A stretch of DNA of 41,445 nucleotides from Verrucomicrobiota bacterium (GTDB lineage Bacteria; Verrucomicrobiota; Verrucomicrobiia; Verrucomicrobiales; Verrucomicrobiaceae), in assembly GCA_009885695.1 (NCBI GenBank), contig VFKE01000028.1, positions 1 to 41,445 of the forward strand. The letters are read 5' to 3'. Of the stretch, positions 17,601-26,800 are shown in pieces. The notes under the pieces were generated by a model. It did not search any database, had not been told where the DNA came from, and worked only from the letters and a program-made list of their open reading frames with translations. Within the stretch, counting starts at the first letter, position 1; every line of letters starts with the position of its first letter. The translations under genes were made by a program, and so were the position numbers.

Positions 17601-17752
17601 GAATGGCGCTTAGTTAAGTCGGTGTTTCGGAGTGTAAGGCGGATGTGACATCCGCCATGTCTAACGGACTTGCAGTCCGTTACAGGCGGGCTAGAAGCCC
17701 ACCAGACAGGAAGGACAACATGTCCGCCTTACGGCTTAACTAAGCGCCATTC
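17601..17752. mobile_element. MITE-like element with 18-bp terminal inverted repeats, copy 2
   Basis: Perfect 18-bp ends GAATGGCGCTTAGTTAAG (17601-17618) and CTTAACTAAGCGCCATTC (17735-17752). The 116-bp core differs from copy 1 at 6399. It is itself a hairpin cluster: an outer stem GTAAGGCGGA/TCCGCCTTAC encloses GGCGGATG/CATCCGCC (loop TGA), AACGGACT/AGTCCGTT (loop TGC), GGGCT/AGCCC (loop AGA) and GGAC/GTCC. The flanks have only a weak direct repeat (GTCAGACGG against GACAGACCC). The rest of 17453-17830 shows nothing else. Confidence 0.7.
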
Positions 17753-17830
17753 TTGACAGACCCCTTTATCTCGCTTTTACCGAATTTGCCGAAGTCGAGA
17801 GGTGTGATGACCTGGAGGATTCGGTTCAGC

Positions 17831-18949
17831 TCACGCCACGCGATGCTTCCGCACTTGTTCCTCGTTGAGTTCGAGGCCGAGGCCTGGTGCGTCGGGGATG
17901 ACGAGAGCGCCGTCTTTCATGCGGACGTGGCCCTTCGTGAGGCGCTCGCGCAGGTCGGTGTTTTCCTGTACGACGAATTCGGCGATGAGCGCGTTGGGGA
18001 TTGCGTTCAGCCAGTGCAGCGCGGCGTGCACGTTGATGTAGGTACTGAAGCCGTGGTTCGCGACGCGCAGGCCGCGGTCGGCGGCGAGGCTCGCGATCTT
18101 CATCGCCTCGGTGAAGCCGCCACAACGTGTGAGGTCCACTTGCACGATGTCCACACGACCCTTGTCCATGAGGTCGAGAAAAGACGCTCGCCCGCTCTCT
18201 TGCTCGCCGGCGGCGATGTGAACGGGACTCGCGGCGGTGAGCTTGGCATAGCCTTCGTAGTCGTCGGGCGGGAGGGGTTCTTCGAGCCAGAAGATGTTGA
18301 AGTCGGCGAATGCTTTCGCGCGCTGGATGGCGGTGCGCGAATCCCACACCAGGCCGGCGTCGATCATCAGGTCGGCATCGTCGCCGAGTCCGCGGCGTGC
18401 CTGGCGGACGAGCTCCACGTCGGTCTTCGCGTCCTTGCCCATCGGTGCCCAGCCGAACTTCACGGCGTCGAAACCGCGGTCGCGGATGCGGCGCGCGATG
18501 TCACCGGTCTTCTTCGGCGTCGCGCCGAAGAGCGTGCTGGCGTAGCAGCGGATTTTTTTGTGAAAGCCGCCGCCGAGCAATTTCCAGACAGGCAGGCCGA
18601 GCACCTTGCCCTTGATATCCCAAAGCGCGAGGTCGATGCCGCTCATCGCGTGCAGGCCGATGCCGCGCCGGCCCGAGTAGATCGTGCGCTGATACATCGT
18701 GTGCCAGAGCCGCTCGGTCTCGAACGGGTCTTCGCCGATGAGTAGGTGCTTCAATCCGGTACTGATCGTATGCGAAAACGGTCCTTCGATCACGGCTTTC
18801 GCCGCGAGCGGCGCGGAGTCCACTTCGCCGAGGCCGGTGATGCCGGCGTCGGTGCTCACTTTCACGATGAGCGCGTCCTGCCCGCTGTCGCACTGTGCGC
18901 GGACGACTTTTTGTGAAACATAGATGGCTTCGACATTGGTGATTTTCAT
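17831..18949 (-). CDS. Mandelate racemase / muconate lactonizing enzyme family protein
   Basis: Enolase-superfamily enzyme, 372 residues, abstracting a proton alpha to a carboxylate with Mg2+ help. Metal ligands are D197 (MIDAG), E223 (WLEEP) and E249 (AAGEQE). The His-Asp acid/base pair is H299 (ANHGFS) with D272 (VQVDLTRCGG). K164 sits in VKFGW, but the second lysine of the usual KxK motif is Gly166. The protein therefore belongs to the MR subgroup, probably an acid-sugar dehydratase or racemase; the substrate is open. It is the last gene of a minus-strand run with an MFS permease and an M14 deacylase. Confidence 0.9.
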   Translation of the reverse strand: MKITNVEAIYVSQKVVRAQCDSGQDALIVKVSTDAGITGLGEVDSAPLAAKAVIEGPFSHTISTGLKHLLIGEDPFETERLWHTMYQRTIYSGRRGIGLHAMSGIDLALWDIKGKVLGLPVWKLLGGGFHKKIRCYASTLFGATPKKTGDIARRIRDRGFDAVKFGWAPMGKDAKTDVELVRQARRGLGDDADLMIDAGLVWDSRTAIQRAKAFADFNIFWLEEPLPPDDYEGYAKLTAASPVHIAAGEQESGRASFLDLMDKGRVDIVQVDLTRCGGFTEAMKIASLAADRGLRVANHGFSTYINVHAALHWLNAIPNALIAEFVVQENTDLRERLTKGHVRMKDGALVIPDAPGLGLELNEEQVRKHRVA

Positions 18950-19364
18950 GGTGAGGAAAACTTGGGGTATGGGGGGAGAGAGGGGTGAAAAAATGACGAA
19001 TACCTAATGTGGAAAGACGAATCATCACGGACACGATGCTTTTCGCGTCTGATTTGTCGCGTCTGATTTGTCGCGTGGACGGTGGGTGGTCCCGGGTTTC
19101 GTGGCGCAGCTTCAACGCGCTGAGCATACTTCTGCTCTCCGCTGTGCCAAGATATTTTTGGCAGTGGTATTTTTCGTTCGCGAGGGGATGCGTTTTGGTG
19201 TTTGGCTTAATCGGCGTCAAGAACGAGAGTGCGCTCATCATCGATTGGGACTTCCATGTGGATTCGTTGCTCTGATGGGCGTCGAACTACTCGAAGACCG
19301 GCTCATCGTCATCGGCGGGTATCCATTGCCTGATGGCCTGCCAGGGCGGCTCGATGGGCTCGTT
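18950..19364. other. Non-coding interval with a short tandem repeat
   Basis: No gene is supported here. CGCGTCTGATTTGT occurs twice in tandem at about 19040-19067. On the minus strand, the frame of the upstream gene continues past its TAA (19365-19367) for 25 codons, reading PPWQAIRQWIPADDDEPVFE before the next stop. That stretch looks protein-like and may be a remnant of the original 3' end, but I cannot assign it. Confidence 0.35.
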
Positions 19365-20726
19365 TTAGCGGGCGTCGCGGGCGACCTGCGCGGCGAGTTG
19401 GTCGAGATCAAGTTGGGCACCGGCGGCCGGGAAGGCATGGGGCAGCAGATACCAGTGCTCGGTGTAACTCGCGCTCGTGCCGGGCGGAATATCGTTGCGC
19501 GGGCCGTGCGGTTCGAGCTCGCAGGCGGGGACGACACTGGCGACCGGATACCAGAAGCAAAGCGTCAGCCCGGCGACTTCGGGATACACTGCGTCGCGCG
19601 GAGAAGCGTAGCGTTTTACGAACGCCTGGTGGTGCGGCATCACATAGGCGAACCAACCGGCGTGGGAGTCAAAGCCCAGTTTCGGGTAACGGGTCGGGCC
19701 GAGCACTTCGAGAAACGCGCCGCGCCGACGGACGTTGGGGTCGGTCGGACGAAACAGGATGGCCGGATCGGGGCCCGGACTATACATGACAAAGTCGTGC
19801 GGAAATCGCTGGATTTCGGGCGTGAGCGGCACGACCCCGATGCCGCCGTGCACCGCAAAGGTGCGGCTCCAGTGAGACCAGTGCTTGGTCTCGCGCGACA
19901 CGTTGCGGATGATCTGCTGGCAGCTGAGATGGGTGGTCTTCGCGTCGAGGCGAAATTCGCGGATGAGTTGCACGCCCGTCGCTTCATCGGGCAGGCTCGT
20001 GAGGCGCACAGCCCGCGGGCCGATGGCCTCGGCGGACCAAGCGCCGGACCAGAGTTTTTCCCGGTGCGGAATGATTTGTTCGGGCCCGATGTCGAAACGG
20101 CCGGCGCTCGACGGAGCCATGGGGCCGCCCGGTGTGCCCCATTTTATTTCCTGGGGATCGAGGTAGAGCGCGTTTTTCCCCTGCCACGCATATTCGAGCA
20201 CGCGCCCGCCGACCTGATGGCAGAGAGTGACGCGGGTGTCGGCGTTGGAGAGTTCAAAGCAGTCGGGATAATTCAGAACGGTTACGCGGCGGACGCCTTC
20301 GGGCAGTGCGGCGGCCGAAAGTAGCGTAGCGAATCCGAGCCAAAGGGCGACGAGCGGGGTGGCTGCTAGGAAATTGCTTTTGCGATTGCCGGGCCGGAGT
20401 CTCCATGTTCTGCCGTCGGTGAGCACTGCGAATGGAACACCCGCATGGAAGGCATGCTCGAGCGCCTGCCTCACACCATCCTTTGCCTTGCCTGGCTGTT
20501 TGGCCTCGAAAACCACCGCAGGCTTTGAAGGCGGATGGCAGAGAGCAAAATCTGCACGTCCTTCGCCCGTTTGGTATTCAGGCCAGACAACGCTCGTATC
20601 CCAGGTGCCCCATTCAAGTTCCTGAAATACTCGAAGGACAATGCCATGAGAGACCGCCTGTTCGTTTGGGAATCTCCTATGCCGAAGGCGTGTTGCTATA
20701 TCAACAAGGGTTGTTACGAGAGACAT
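19365..20726 (-). CDS. Chimeric reading frame: restriction-endonuclease-like N-terminus joined to a mutarotase-like domain
   Basis: A continuous 453-residue frame with two unrelated halves. Residues 1-108 resemble HsdR N-terminal (HSDR_N_2, PD-(D/E)xK) nuclease domains: GEGRADFALCHPPSKPAVVF, EAKQPGK and FAVLTDGRTWRLRPG, with the D...ExK residues present. At RPGNRKSNFLAAT the frame passes through a 39-bp dispersed repeat (20362-20400). What follows is the inside of a signal peptide (LVALWLGFATLLSAAALPEG) and a beta-rich domain resembling DUF4380 or aldose-epimerase-like proteins (HQVGGRVLEYAWQGKNALYL). No ATG, GTG or TTG lies between joint and domain, so the second gene seems to have lost its own start. 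Confidence 0.6.
   Translation of the reverse strand: MSLVTTLVDIATRLRHRRFPNEQAVSHGIVLRVFQELEWGTWDTSVVWPEYQTGEGRADFALCHPPSKPAVVFEAKQPGKAKDGVRQALEHAFHAGVPFAVLTDGRTWRLRPGNRKSNFLAATPLVALWLGFATLLSAAALPEGVRRVTVLNYPDCFELSNADTRVTLCHQVGGRVLEYAWQGKNALYLDPQEIKWGTPGGPMAPSSAGRFDIGPEQIIPHREKLWSGAWSAEAIGPRAVRLTSLPDEATGVQLIREFRLDAKTTHLSCQQIIRNVSRETKHWSHWSRTFAVHGGIGVVPLTPEIQRFPHDFVMYSPGPDPAILFRPTDPNVRRRGAFLEVLGPTRYPKLGFDSHAGWFAYVMPHHQAFVKRYASPRDAVYPEVAGLTLCFWYPVASVVPACELEPHGPRNDIPPGTSASYTEHWYLLPHAFPAAGAQLDLDQLAAQVARDAR
20362..20400. repeat. 39-bp dispersed repeat, copy 1
   Basis: A 39-base segment beginning GCTGCTAGGAAATTGCTT and ending GCCGGGCCGGAGT. It matches 23193-23231 at 36 of 39 positions. In this copy it forms the joint of the chimeric reading frame. 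Both copies have the same orientation relative to the gene they precede. Confidence 0.75.
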
Positions 20727-20872
20727 GGAATACTGGGCGGCGATGGAGTTGATGGAACTGGGACGATGTTCTCAGGTTCGATCCTGAAAACGGCTGCAAG
20801 TGCGCAGTCAAGACGGTGGAATCTCGGCGGCGATTTGCAAATCATTCCAACAAAGACGCACAACATCGGCAA

Positions 20873-20902
20873 TTTGTCGGCAGCGGAGACGCCGCCGACA
20901 AA
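20873..20902. repeat. Intergenic hairpin
   Basis: TTTGTCGGC (20873-20881) pairs perfectly with GCCGACAAA (20894-20902) around a GC-rich loop. It lies in the 217-bp gap between the MFS permease stop and the chimeric gene start. It could act as a transcription terminator or 3'-end stabiliser for the permease transcript, though no T run follows on either strand. The rest of the gap shows nothing. Confidence 0.4.
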
Positions 20903-20943
20903 CTCGGGGACGAAGAAAGTGGCAAAATGAGGGTGGCTCATTT

Positions 20944-22173
20944 TCATTGAGTGTTCTGGATTAGCGCGTAATCGCGAGGAAACAGCTTCTTGATGCCAAC
21001 GATCAACGCGATGCCTGCCGCGAGATAAGCGAGCGCGGTGATCGAGAGCAGGCGATCGATGCCGAGTGTTTGCTTCCACAGGCCGCCGAACAATGTCGCG
21101 AAGCCGGACATGATGCCGCCGCAAAAATTGAGGATGCCGACGGCGGAGGCGCGGGTGTCGGTGGGGACGACCTCGAAGGCGGCGGGGAAAAGGTTGCCCA
21201 TGAGCAGGCCGCTGAAGAGACCGAATGATGCGGCGGCGATGCGTGTGGTGTTTAACGTATCGCTGTTGCCGAGGAAATGCAGGCAGGGCGCGCAGAGGAT
21301 GAGGCTGGCGGTCATGAGCCAGAGACGCGAGGCTTTTGTGTGGTGGTAGAGCCTGTCTGCGACAACGCCGCCGCTGAGCAGGCCGACGGCGGTGGTGGCT
21401 TGTAGAAACACGGTGGCATTGAAGGCGGCATCGGCCTGATTGAGCGCAAACTTGTCTTTGAGAAAGTTCGGCAGCCAGCCGTAAAGCAACCACAGGCCGA
21501 AGACGAAAATGGGGGACACAACGCACAACAGCAGGTAGGTGCGCACACGGAGCAGGATGGGGAAGGCGAGCGGTTTGCCCGTTGATAAAGCCTCGGTGGA
21601 GTTGTTTTCATTCACTCCACGAAGGAACAAAAAGTAAGGCAGCGCATAGAGCAGGCCGACGGCGCCGAGAATGAAGAACGCGCCGCGCCATTCACCGCGA
21701 TCCGCCATCCAGCCGCCAAACCAACTGCCCGTAACGGTGCCCGCGATCTGCGCAGTGGTGAGCACGGCGATGGCGCGCGAGCGCATCTCCGGTGGATGCG
21801 CATTGGCCGTCAGCGCGATGGCAGTGGGCATGAACAGCGACTCGGAGACGCCCATCGCAGCGCGCAGCCCGAGCATCATGAAGGCGGAACTCGCGAAACC
21901 CGTGGCGACGGTGACGAGGCTCCATACGATGAGGCTGAGCACGACGAGCAGGCGTTTTGAAAATCGATCCGCGAGCTGGCCCGCGATGGGACAGCCGAAG
22001 GCATAGACCCAAAGGAACATCGCGCCGGTGAGGCCGAGTTGCTTGTCCGTCATGCCAAGATCGGCCTTCAGCGACGGGAACATCGAGAACACCGCCTGGC
22101 GGTCACAGTAGTTCAGGAAATATGCGAACCACATGAAGGCGACGAGCACGCCCGCTTTTTTTGCCGCGCTCAT
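20944..22173 (-). CDS. Major facilitator superfamily transporter
   Basis: A 409-residue, 12-helix permease from the ATG at 22173, which overlaps the stop of the upstream M14 gene (ATGA, 22170-22173). The upstream ATG at 22245 would add residues antisense-like in composition. MFS features are NYCDRQAVFSMFPSLKADLG in the first helix and loop, GQLADRFSKR (loop 2-3 signature) and the LGLRAAMGVSESLFMPTAIA helix. The pattern resembles anion:cation symporter-type permeases for organic acids and sugar acids. Coupling to a deacylase and nearness to an enolase-superfamily enzyme suggest uptake of an acylated acid; this is inference. Confidence 0.88.
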   Translation of the reverse strand: MSAAKKAGVLVAFMWFAYFLNYCDRQAVFSMFPSLKADLGMTDKQLGLTGAMFLWVYAFGCPIAGQLADRFSKRLLVVLSLIVWSLVTVATGFASSAFMMLGLRAAMGVSESLFMPTAIALTANAHPPEMRSRAIAVLTTAQIAGTVTGSWFGGWMADRGEWRGAFFILGAVGLLYALPYFLFLRGVNENNSTEALSTGKPLAFPILLRVRTYLLLCVVSPIFVFGLWLLYGWLPNFLKDKFALNQADAAFNATVFLQATTAVGLLSGGVVADRLYHHTKASRLWLMTASLILCAPCLHFLGNSDTLNTTRIAAASFGLFSGLLMGNLFPAAFEVVPTDTRASAVGILNFCGGIMSGFATLFGGLWKQTLGIDRLLSITALAYLAAGIALIVGIKKLFPRDYALIQNTQ

Positions 22174-23177
22174 GCGCGCAAAACCTCGCGCTCGCTGACT
22201 TGTCTGGCGGTCACGGCAACGCAATCGCCCTGCTGCGTGAGGCATGGGGCGCGCATGATGATGAGATGACCGGCGCTCTGCGCGATGATCTCCTCCGGCG
22301 CTCGATCAGGACGCTCCAGATGATGAATGTGGCCGACGATCTGGCCTTTTTTCACCTTCGCGCCAAGATCTACAATGATCTCAAAGATGCCGGACTCGGG
22401 CGCGAGGATGTAGTCCTCACGCTTCGTGGCCTGCGTGATGATCGCGGGTGCTTTGCGCGTTTGTTCCCGACCTTTGAGCGCACCGACATGGATGAGCACG
22501 TTCTTCAATCCACTCTGCGCGATGCGATGCACACTGGCCGGGATGCACTCGCCGCCGCCGAGTTCCGTGGTGACGACGAGCTTGCCCTGATTTTCTGCTT
22601 CGACGGGCAGCAGGCCGGTTCCTGCGATGTCGGCATAGATGAAGCAGAACTCCGTGCCCCATGCGAGCATGGCGGCCAACATCTTCGCCCGTTGCTCACG
22701 ATCCGGCACCAGATGCATGTGCGAACACGGCACGACCTCCATGCTGCGACCACCGCTGTGGATGTCGATGACGACATCGCTGATCGGAAAGAGCACCGTG
22801 CGCAGGTAATGCGCGATCTGGCTCGTCACCGGCCCTTCCGCTTCGCCTGGAAAAGCGCGGTTCATGTTCATGCCGTCCAATGGTGAGAGTCGCGTCGCCG
22901 CGCGGCAGGCGGGAAAATTTAACGAGGGGATGACAATGATGCGGCCCGTGACCTTCTCAGGCGACAGCTCGCGTGCGAGTTTCATGATGGCGATCTGGCC
23001 CTGATATTCATCGCCGTGATTGCCGCCGAGCACGAGCACCGTCGGTCCTTTGCCGCGCGCGATAATGGTAATCGGGATCATCACATTCGCCCAGCCACCG
23101 AGGTTGTGGGAGTAAGGGACTTGGAGAAAGCCCTGCTGCTTGCCTGGCTTGTCGAGATCGAGGGAGGTGTGGATCAT
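22170..23177 (-). CDS. Succinylglutamate desuccinylase / aspartoacylase family (M14-type) zinc hydrolase
   Basis: A 335-residue zinc-dependent amide hydrolase. Zinc ligands are H54 and E57 in GGNHGDE and H140 in DIHSGG. The MNRAFPG substrate motif is at 105-111, and the candidate general base lies in VTTELGGGE. A C-terminal beta domain (about 250-330; APESGIFEIIVDLGAKVKKG and QIVGHIHH) is typical of the longer AstE/DoeB-like branch, which removes acyl groups from amino acids such as N-acetyl-diaminobutyrate. The exact substrate cannot be told. It is the first gene of a pair with the MFS permease. Confidence 0.88.
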   Translation of the reverse strand: MIHTSLDLDKPGKQQGFLQVPYSHNLGGWANVMIPITIIARGKGPTVLVLGGNHGDEYQGQIAIMKLARELSPEKVTGRIIVIPSLNFPACRAATRLSPLDGMNMNRAFPGEAEGPVTSQIAHYLRTVLFPISDVVIDIHSGGRSMEVVPCSHMHLVPDREQRAKMLAAMLAWGTEFCFIYADIAGTGLLPVEAENQGKLVVTTELGGGECIPASVHRIAQSGLKNVLIHVGALKGREQTRKAPAIITQATKREDYILAPESGIFEIIVDLGAKVKKGQIVGHIHHLERPDRAPEEIIAQSAGHLIIMRAPCLTQQGDCVAVTARQVSEREVLRA

Positions 23178-23192
23178 CGTTGCTAGGAAATT

Positions 23193-23231
23193 GCTGCTAG
23201 GAAATTGCTTTCGCGGGTGCCGGGCCGGAGT
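23193..23231. repeat. 39-bp dispersed repeat, copy 2
   Basis: Matches 20362-20400 at 36 of 39 positions. Its left part is duplicated in tandem: TGCTAGGAAATTGC occurs at 23181 and again directly after. It ends four bases from the start codon of the M14 gene, so it replaces that gene's native leader. The rest of 23232-23531 has only short frames without recognisable similarity. Confidence 0.7.
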
Positions 23232-23531
23232 GGCCCAGGGCGTGCATCTGGGACGGGGTGGGAGGGGTGATTAATGTATGAAGCATGAAGGAGGAAGGAT
23301 GAAAGTGAAGCTCATTTTGTGCTTATTTTACCCGTCCTCCATGCACGCGCAGGCTGCTGCAATTGAACAAGGGGGGCATACGCGCCCCGGAACTGCTGCG
23401 CGCTGGAGCCGTCGCTCTGCTGCAAGTGGACAAGCCCGCCATGAGCTACAGCGCCAGCGGCCAGGCGATGACGGTCCACACGCTTAAGGCGATGCAGGGG
23501 GTGGTGTTCAGTCCGCTGGATGAATTTAAAG

Positions 23532-23591
23532 GGAGCGCGGGCATCTTGCCCGTGCTGGCAGGGGAAGGAACGGGTGAGACACCCGCGCTCC
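23532..23591. repeat. Intergenic hairpin cluster (GGAGCGCGGG type)
   Basis: GGAGCGCGGG (23532-23541) pairs with CCCGCGCTCC (23582-23591). Inside are CGGGCA/TGCCCG (loop TCT) and CGGGTG/CACCCG (loop AGA). Short elements of this GAGCGCGGGC(A/G)TC type recur in many genomes of PVC and some other bacteria. It stands alone upstream of smc; 23592-23800 shows no other feature except the smc leader. Confidence 0.65.
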
Positions 23592-23800
23592 TATGAAAAA
23601 GCTCAAACACCCGCATTGGGCGGGCTATCTGCTACCAGCTCGACTTAGGATTCCGCCACCCCCAAACCACCATATCTGGGCCGATCCCTGAAAAATACCC
23701 ACTATATCTTGCGATAGGCCATTTTCTGCTTGCCGCACCCCCGACTCTCGGTGTTTAATCAGCCGCGAGAATCTTCCCGTTTCCAACACTCATTTACGCC

Positions 23801-26800
23801 ATGTATCTCAAAACACTCGACATCCACGGTTTCAAATCCTTCGCCGACAAGACCACCTTTGAATTCCACGAGGGCGTCACCGGCATTGTCGGCCCCAACG
23901 GTTGCGGCAAATCCAACGTCGTAGATGCCATCCGCTGGGTGCTGGGCGAGACTTCGGCCAAAGCTCTCCGCGGCGATGAAATGGCCGATGTCATCTTCAA
24001 CGGCACGGACAAACGCAAGCCCGTCGGCATGGCGGAGGTCATCCTCACCTTGGCCGACTGCGAGCAGGGCCTGCATGTGGATTTCAACGAAGTCGCCATC
24101 GGTCGCCGTGTCTTCCGCGACGGTCGCAGCGAGTATCGCATCAACGGCACCATCTGTCGCTTGAAGGACATCCAGGATCTCCTCTCCGGCACCGGTATCG
24201 GTCGCGCGGCCTACTCGGTGATGGAGCAGGGAAAAATCGACCAGCTCATCAGCGCCAAACCCGAAGACCGTCGCGCGGTCTTCGAGGAAGCCGCCGGCAT
24301 CACCAAGTTCAAATCACAAAAAAAAGAGGCGCTGCGCAAACTGGAATACACCGATGCCAATCTCCTGCGGGTGGCCGACATCATCGCGGAAGTCAGCCGC
24401 CAGATGAACAGCCTCCAGCGCCAGGCACAGAAAGCCAAACGCTATCAAGTGCTGCACAAGGATTTGCGCGTGCTCGACACCCACCTCGGCCACCGCCATT
24501 TCACCGAATTCCAGGCGGAGAAATCCGAGTCCGAAACCCAGATCAAAGTGCTTCTCACCCAGTGCGAGGAGATGCAGAAGAAAATCCACGATCGCGAAGC
24601 CGATGCCGCGCAAACTCGTGAAGCTTATCACCAGGTCGAGGGACGGATCAATTCCCTCCGCCAGCAAGCGCAGGAGTTGCACTCGCGCATTCAGGGTGCC
24701 GACAGCAAGATCGGCTTCAACAACGAGAACGCCGAGGAACTCGCCGGTCGCATCCAACGCAACCAGGAAGACGCCGCCTCCGCCCGCGAACTTCTGGAAC
24801 GCCAGCGCCGAGAACTCGCCGCCGCCGATGAACAGTTTGCCGAAATCCACAACGCGCTCACCAGCCGGCAGACCGCGCTGGACGAGCATCACCTGACCCA
24901 CAACGCGATCATCCCCGAACGGCTCCGCATCGACAGCGTCCGACGCACCTTGCGCGAAACGTTCCGCACCATCGAAAGCCAGATGGCCACGGAAGAAGCC
25001 CGCGCGCAAAATCTTTCCGGCCAGATGAGCGGCGACCGCCAGCGCCACGAGACGTTGCAGCATGACAAGCAAGCCGCCGCCCAGCAGCGCGAAGCCAGCC
25101 AGGTAGAGTTCGATCATCTCCAGCTTCAGATTCAGGAACTGGAATCATCGCGCGACGATCTCGATCAAAAGCTCAAGGACATCGCCAGCTCCATTCAAGA
25201 ACGGCGCCTCCAACGCGAAGGCGCCATTGAAGAACTGAATGAAATCCAGCGCCATCTCACCCAGCGCAACCTGCGCTTGGAGACCCTGCATCAAATCATC
25301 GAAAAAGGAGAAGGCCTCGACTACGGTACACAAAACGTGCTCGGCGGCCTCGACGAGCCGGAGCGTTTCAAGGACAAGCTCAACGGCATCGTGGCCTCCG
25401 CCATCGAGGTCGATCCCCAGTTCATTTCCGCGATCGAGACCGCACTGCGCGATCACTTGCAAGCCGTGCTGCTGACAGATTCGTCCTTGGCCGATGAAAT
25501 CATCAGCAAGCTCAACCAAGGCAAACTTGGCCGGGCCGCGCTCGCCCTTCAGGATTTCCTCCACGCGGAGGAAGGCACCGACCGCCAGTTCATGCCCAAT
25601 GGCGCCATCGCATGGGCGCTCGACAAAGTGAAAGCCAAACAGGAAGTGCAGCCGCTCATGAACCGCCTGCTGCGCGATGTGGTCATCGTGGAGGATCTCA
25701 CGACCGCCCTCCGCCTCAAGACGGAGCATCCCGCGCTTTGTTTCGTCACGCTCAACGGAGACATGATCAGCGCTTACGGCGTCATCCATGGCGGCGCTGG
25801 CAAGGAGGAAGCCTCCAGCACCCTGCGCCGGGAAGCGGAGTCGCGCAAACTGCGCGAAGAATCTGGGCTGCTGGAAGTGGCCGCCGGCGTAAAGGAAGAT
25901 CAGATCGAGGAACTGCGCGTGAAGATCGAAGAACAATCGCGCGATGAAGCCAATGCCCGCGATGCGGCGCAAAAGAACCGTGATGGCCTCAGCCAGTTCC
26001 ACGGAAAAGTCAGCGTCGTGCAGCGCGCCTTGCAACAGGCCACCGCCAAGCTCGACAGCCTCGAATGGGAGCAAAACCAGATCGGCGAACGCCTGACCAC
26101 CACCGAAGCGGCCATCAGCGGCCACCACGAGACCGCCGCAGCGTGTGGCCGGCAGCTTGAGGAAAACCAGCAGCGCGAGCAGGAGCTTGAGCGCGAACTC
26201 GAGAACATCATCCGGCGTGAATCCGAATCCACCGAACGCCTGAACGAACTCAAGACCGCATTCGCTGTTGAACAAAATGCGCTCCAGGGCGTAGAGCGTC
26301 AGAAGGCTCCGCTGGCTAGTCGGTTAGAGGAACTGCAAAATTCCATCACCCGTTATGAGAACGAAGTCTTCACTTGGGAGCAGCGCATTGAGTCCAAGCA
26401 AAACGAAAACCGGCATCTCGCGGAGGAGCTTGAAGACGCGCGCCGCCAGCACAGTGTGGTCGAAGATGAAGGCGCAAAACTCGCTGACAGCCGCAACGCC
26501 GCCTTTGAAAAGGTCACACTGCTGGAGAACGAGCTCAATGCCTTGCGCCAGCGTCATTCTGAAGCGAACGAGCACCGCAACCGCGCCGAGGTGCAACAAA
26601 CGAGAGTGGATCTCAGATTGGAAAACCTCGTCACCCAAGTTCACGACCGCTATCAAATCTCGCTCGACACCTTCGAGCCTGATCCGCACACACTTCTGCT
26701 CGCACTCAACGAGCAGAAGAAACAGCACGAGCGCAACAGCAGGCGCAAGGCCACCCTCTCAGCCAGAACCGATGGCAACACGAACGAAGCTGAAACAGCG

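Noticed and set aside
19068..20324. Plus-strand open frame of 418 codons
   Set aside because: It mirrors the chimeric gene on the other strand. Its composition (rich in Gly, Arg, His, Glu without motifs) is that of an antisense frame.
23278..23596. Short plus-strand frames between the M14 gene and smc, one with a signal-peptide-like start
   Set aside because: No family is recognised, the frames overlap each other and run into the hairpin cluster at 23532, and there is no consistent ribosome site.
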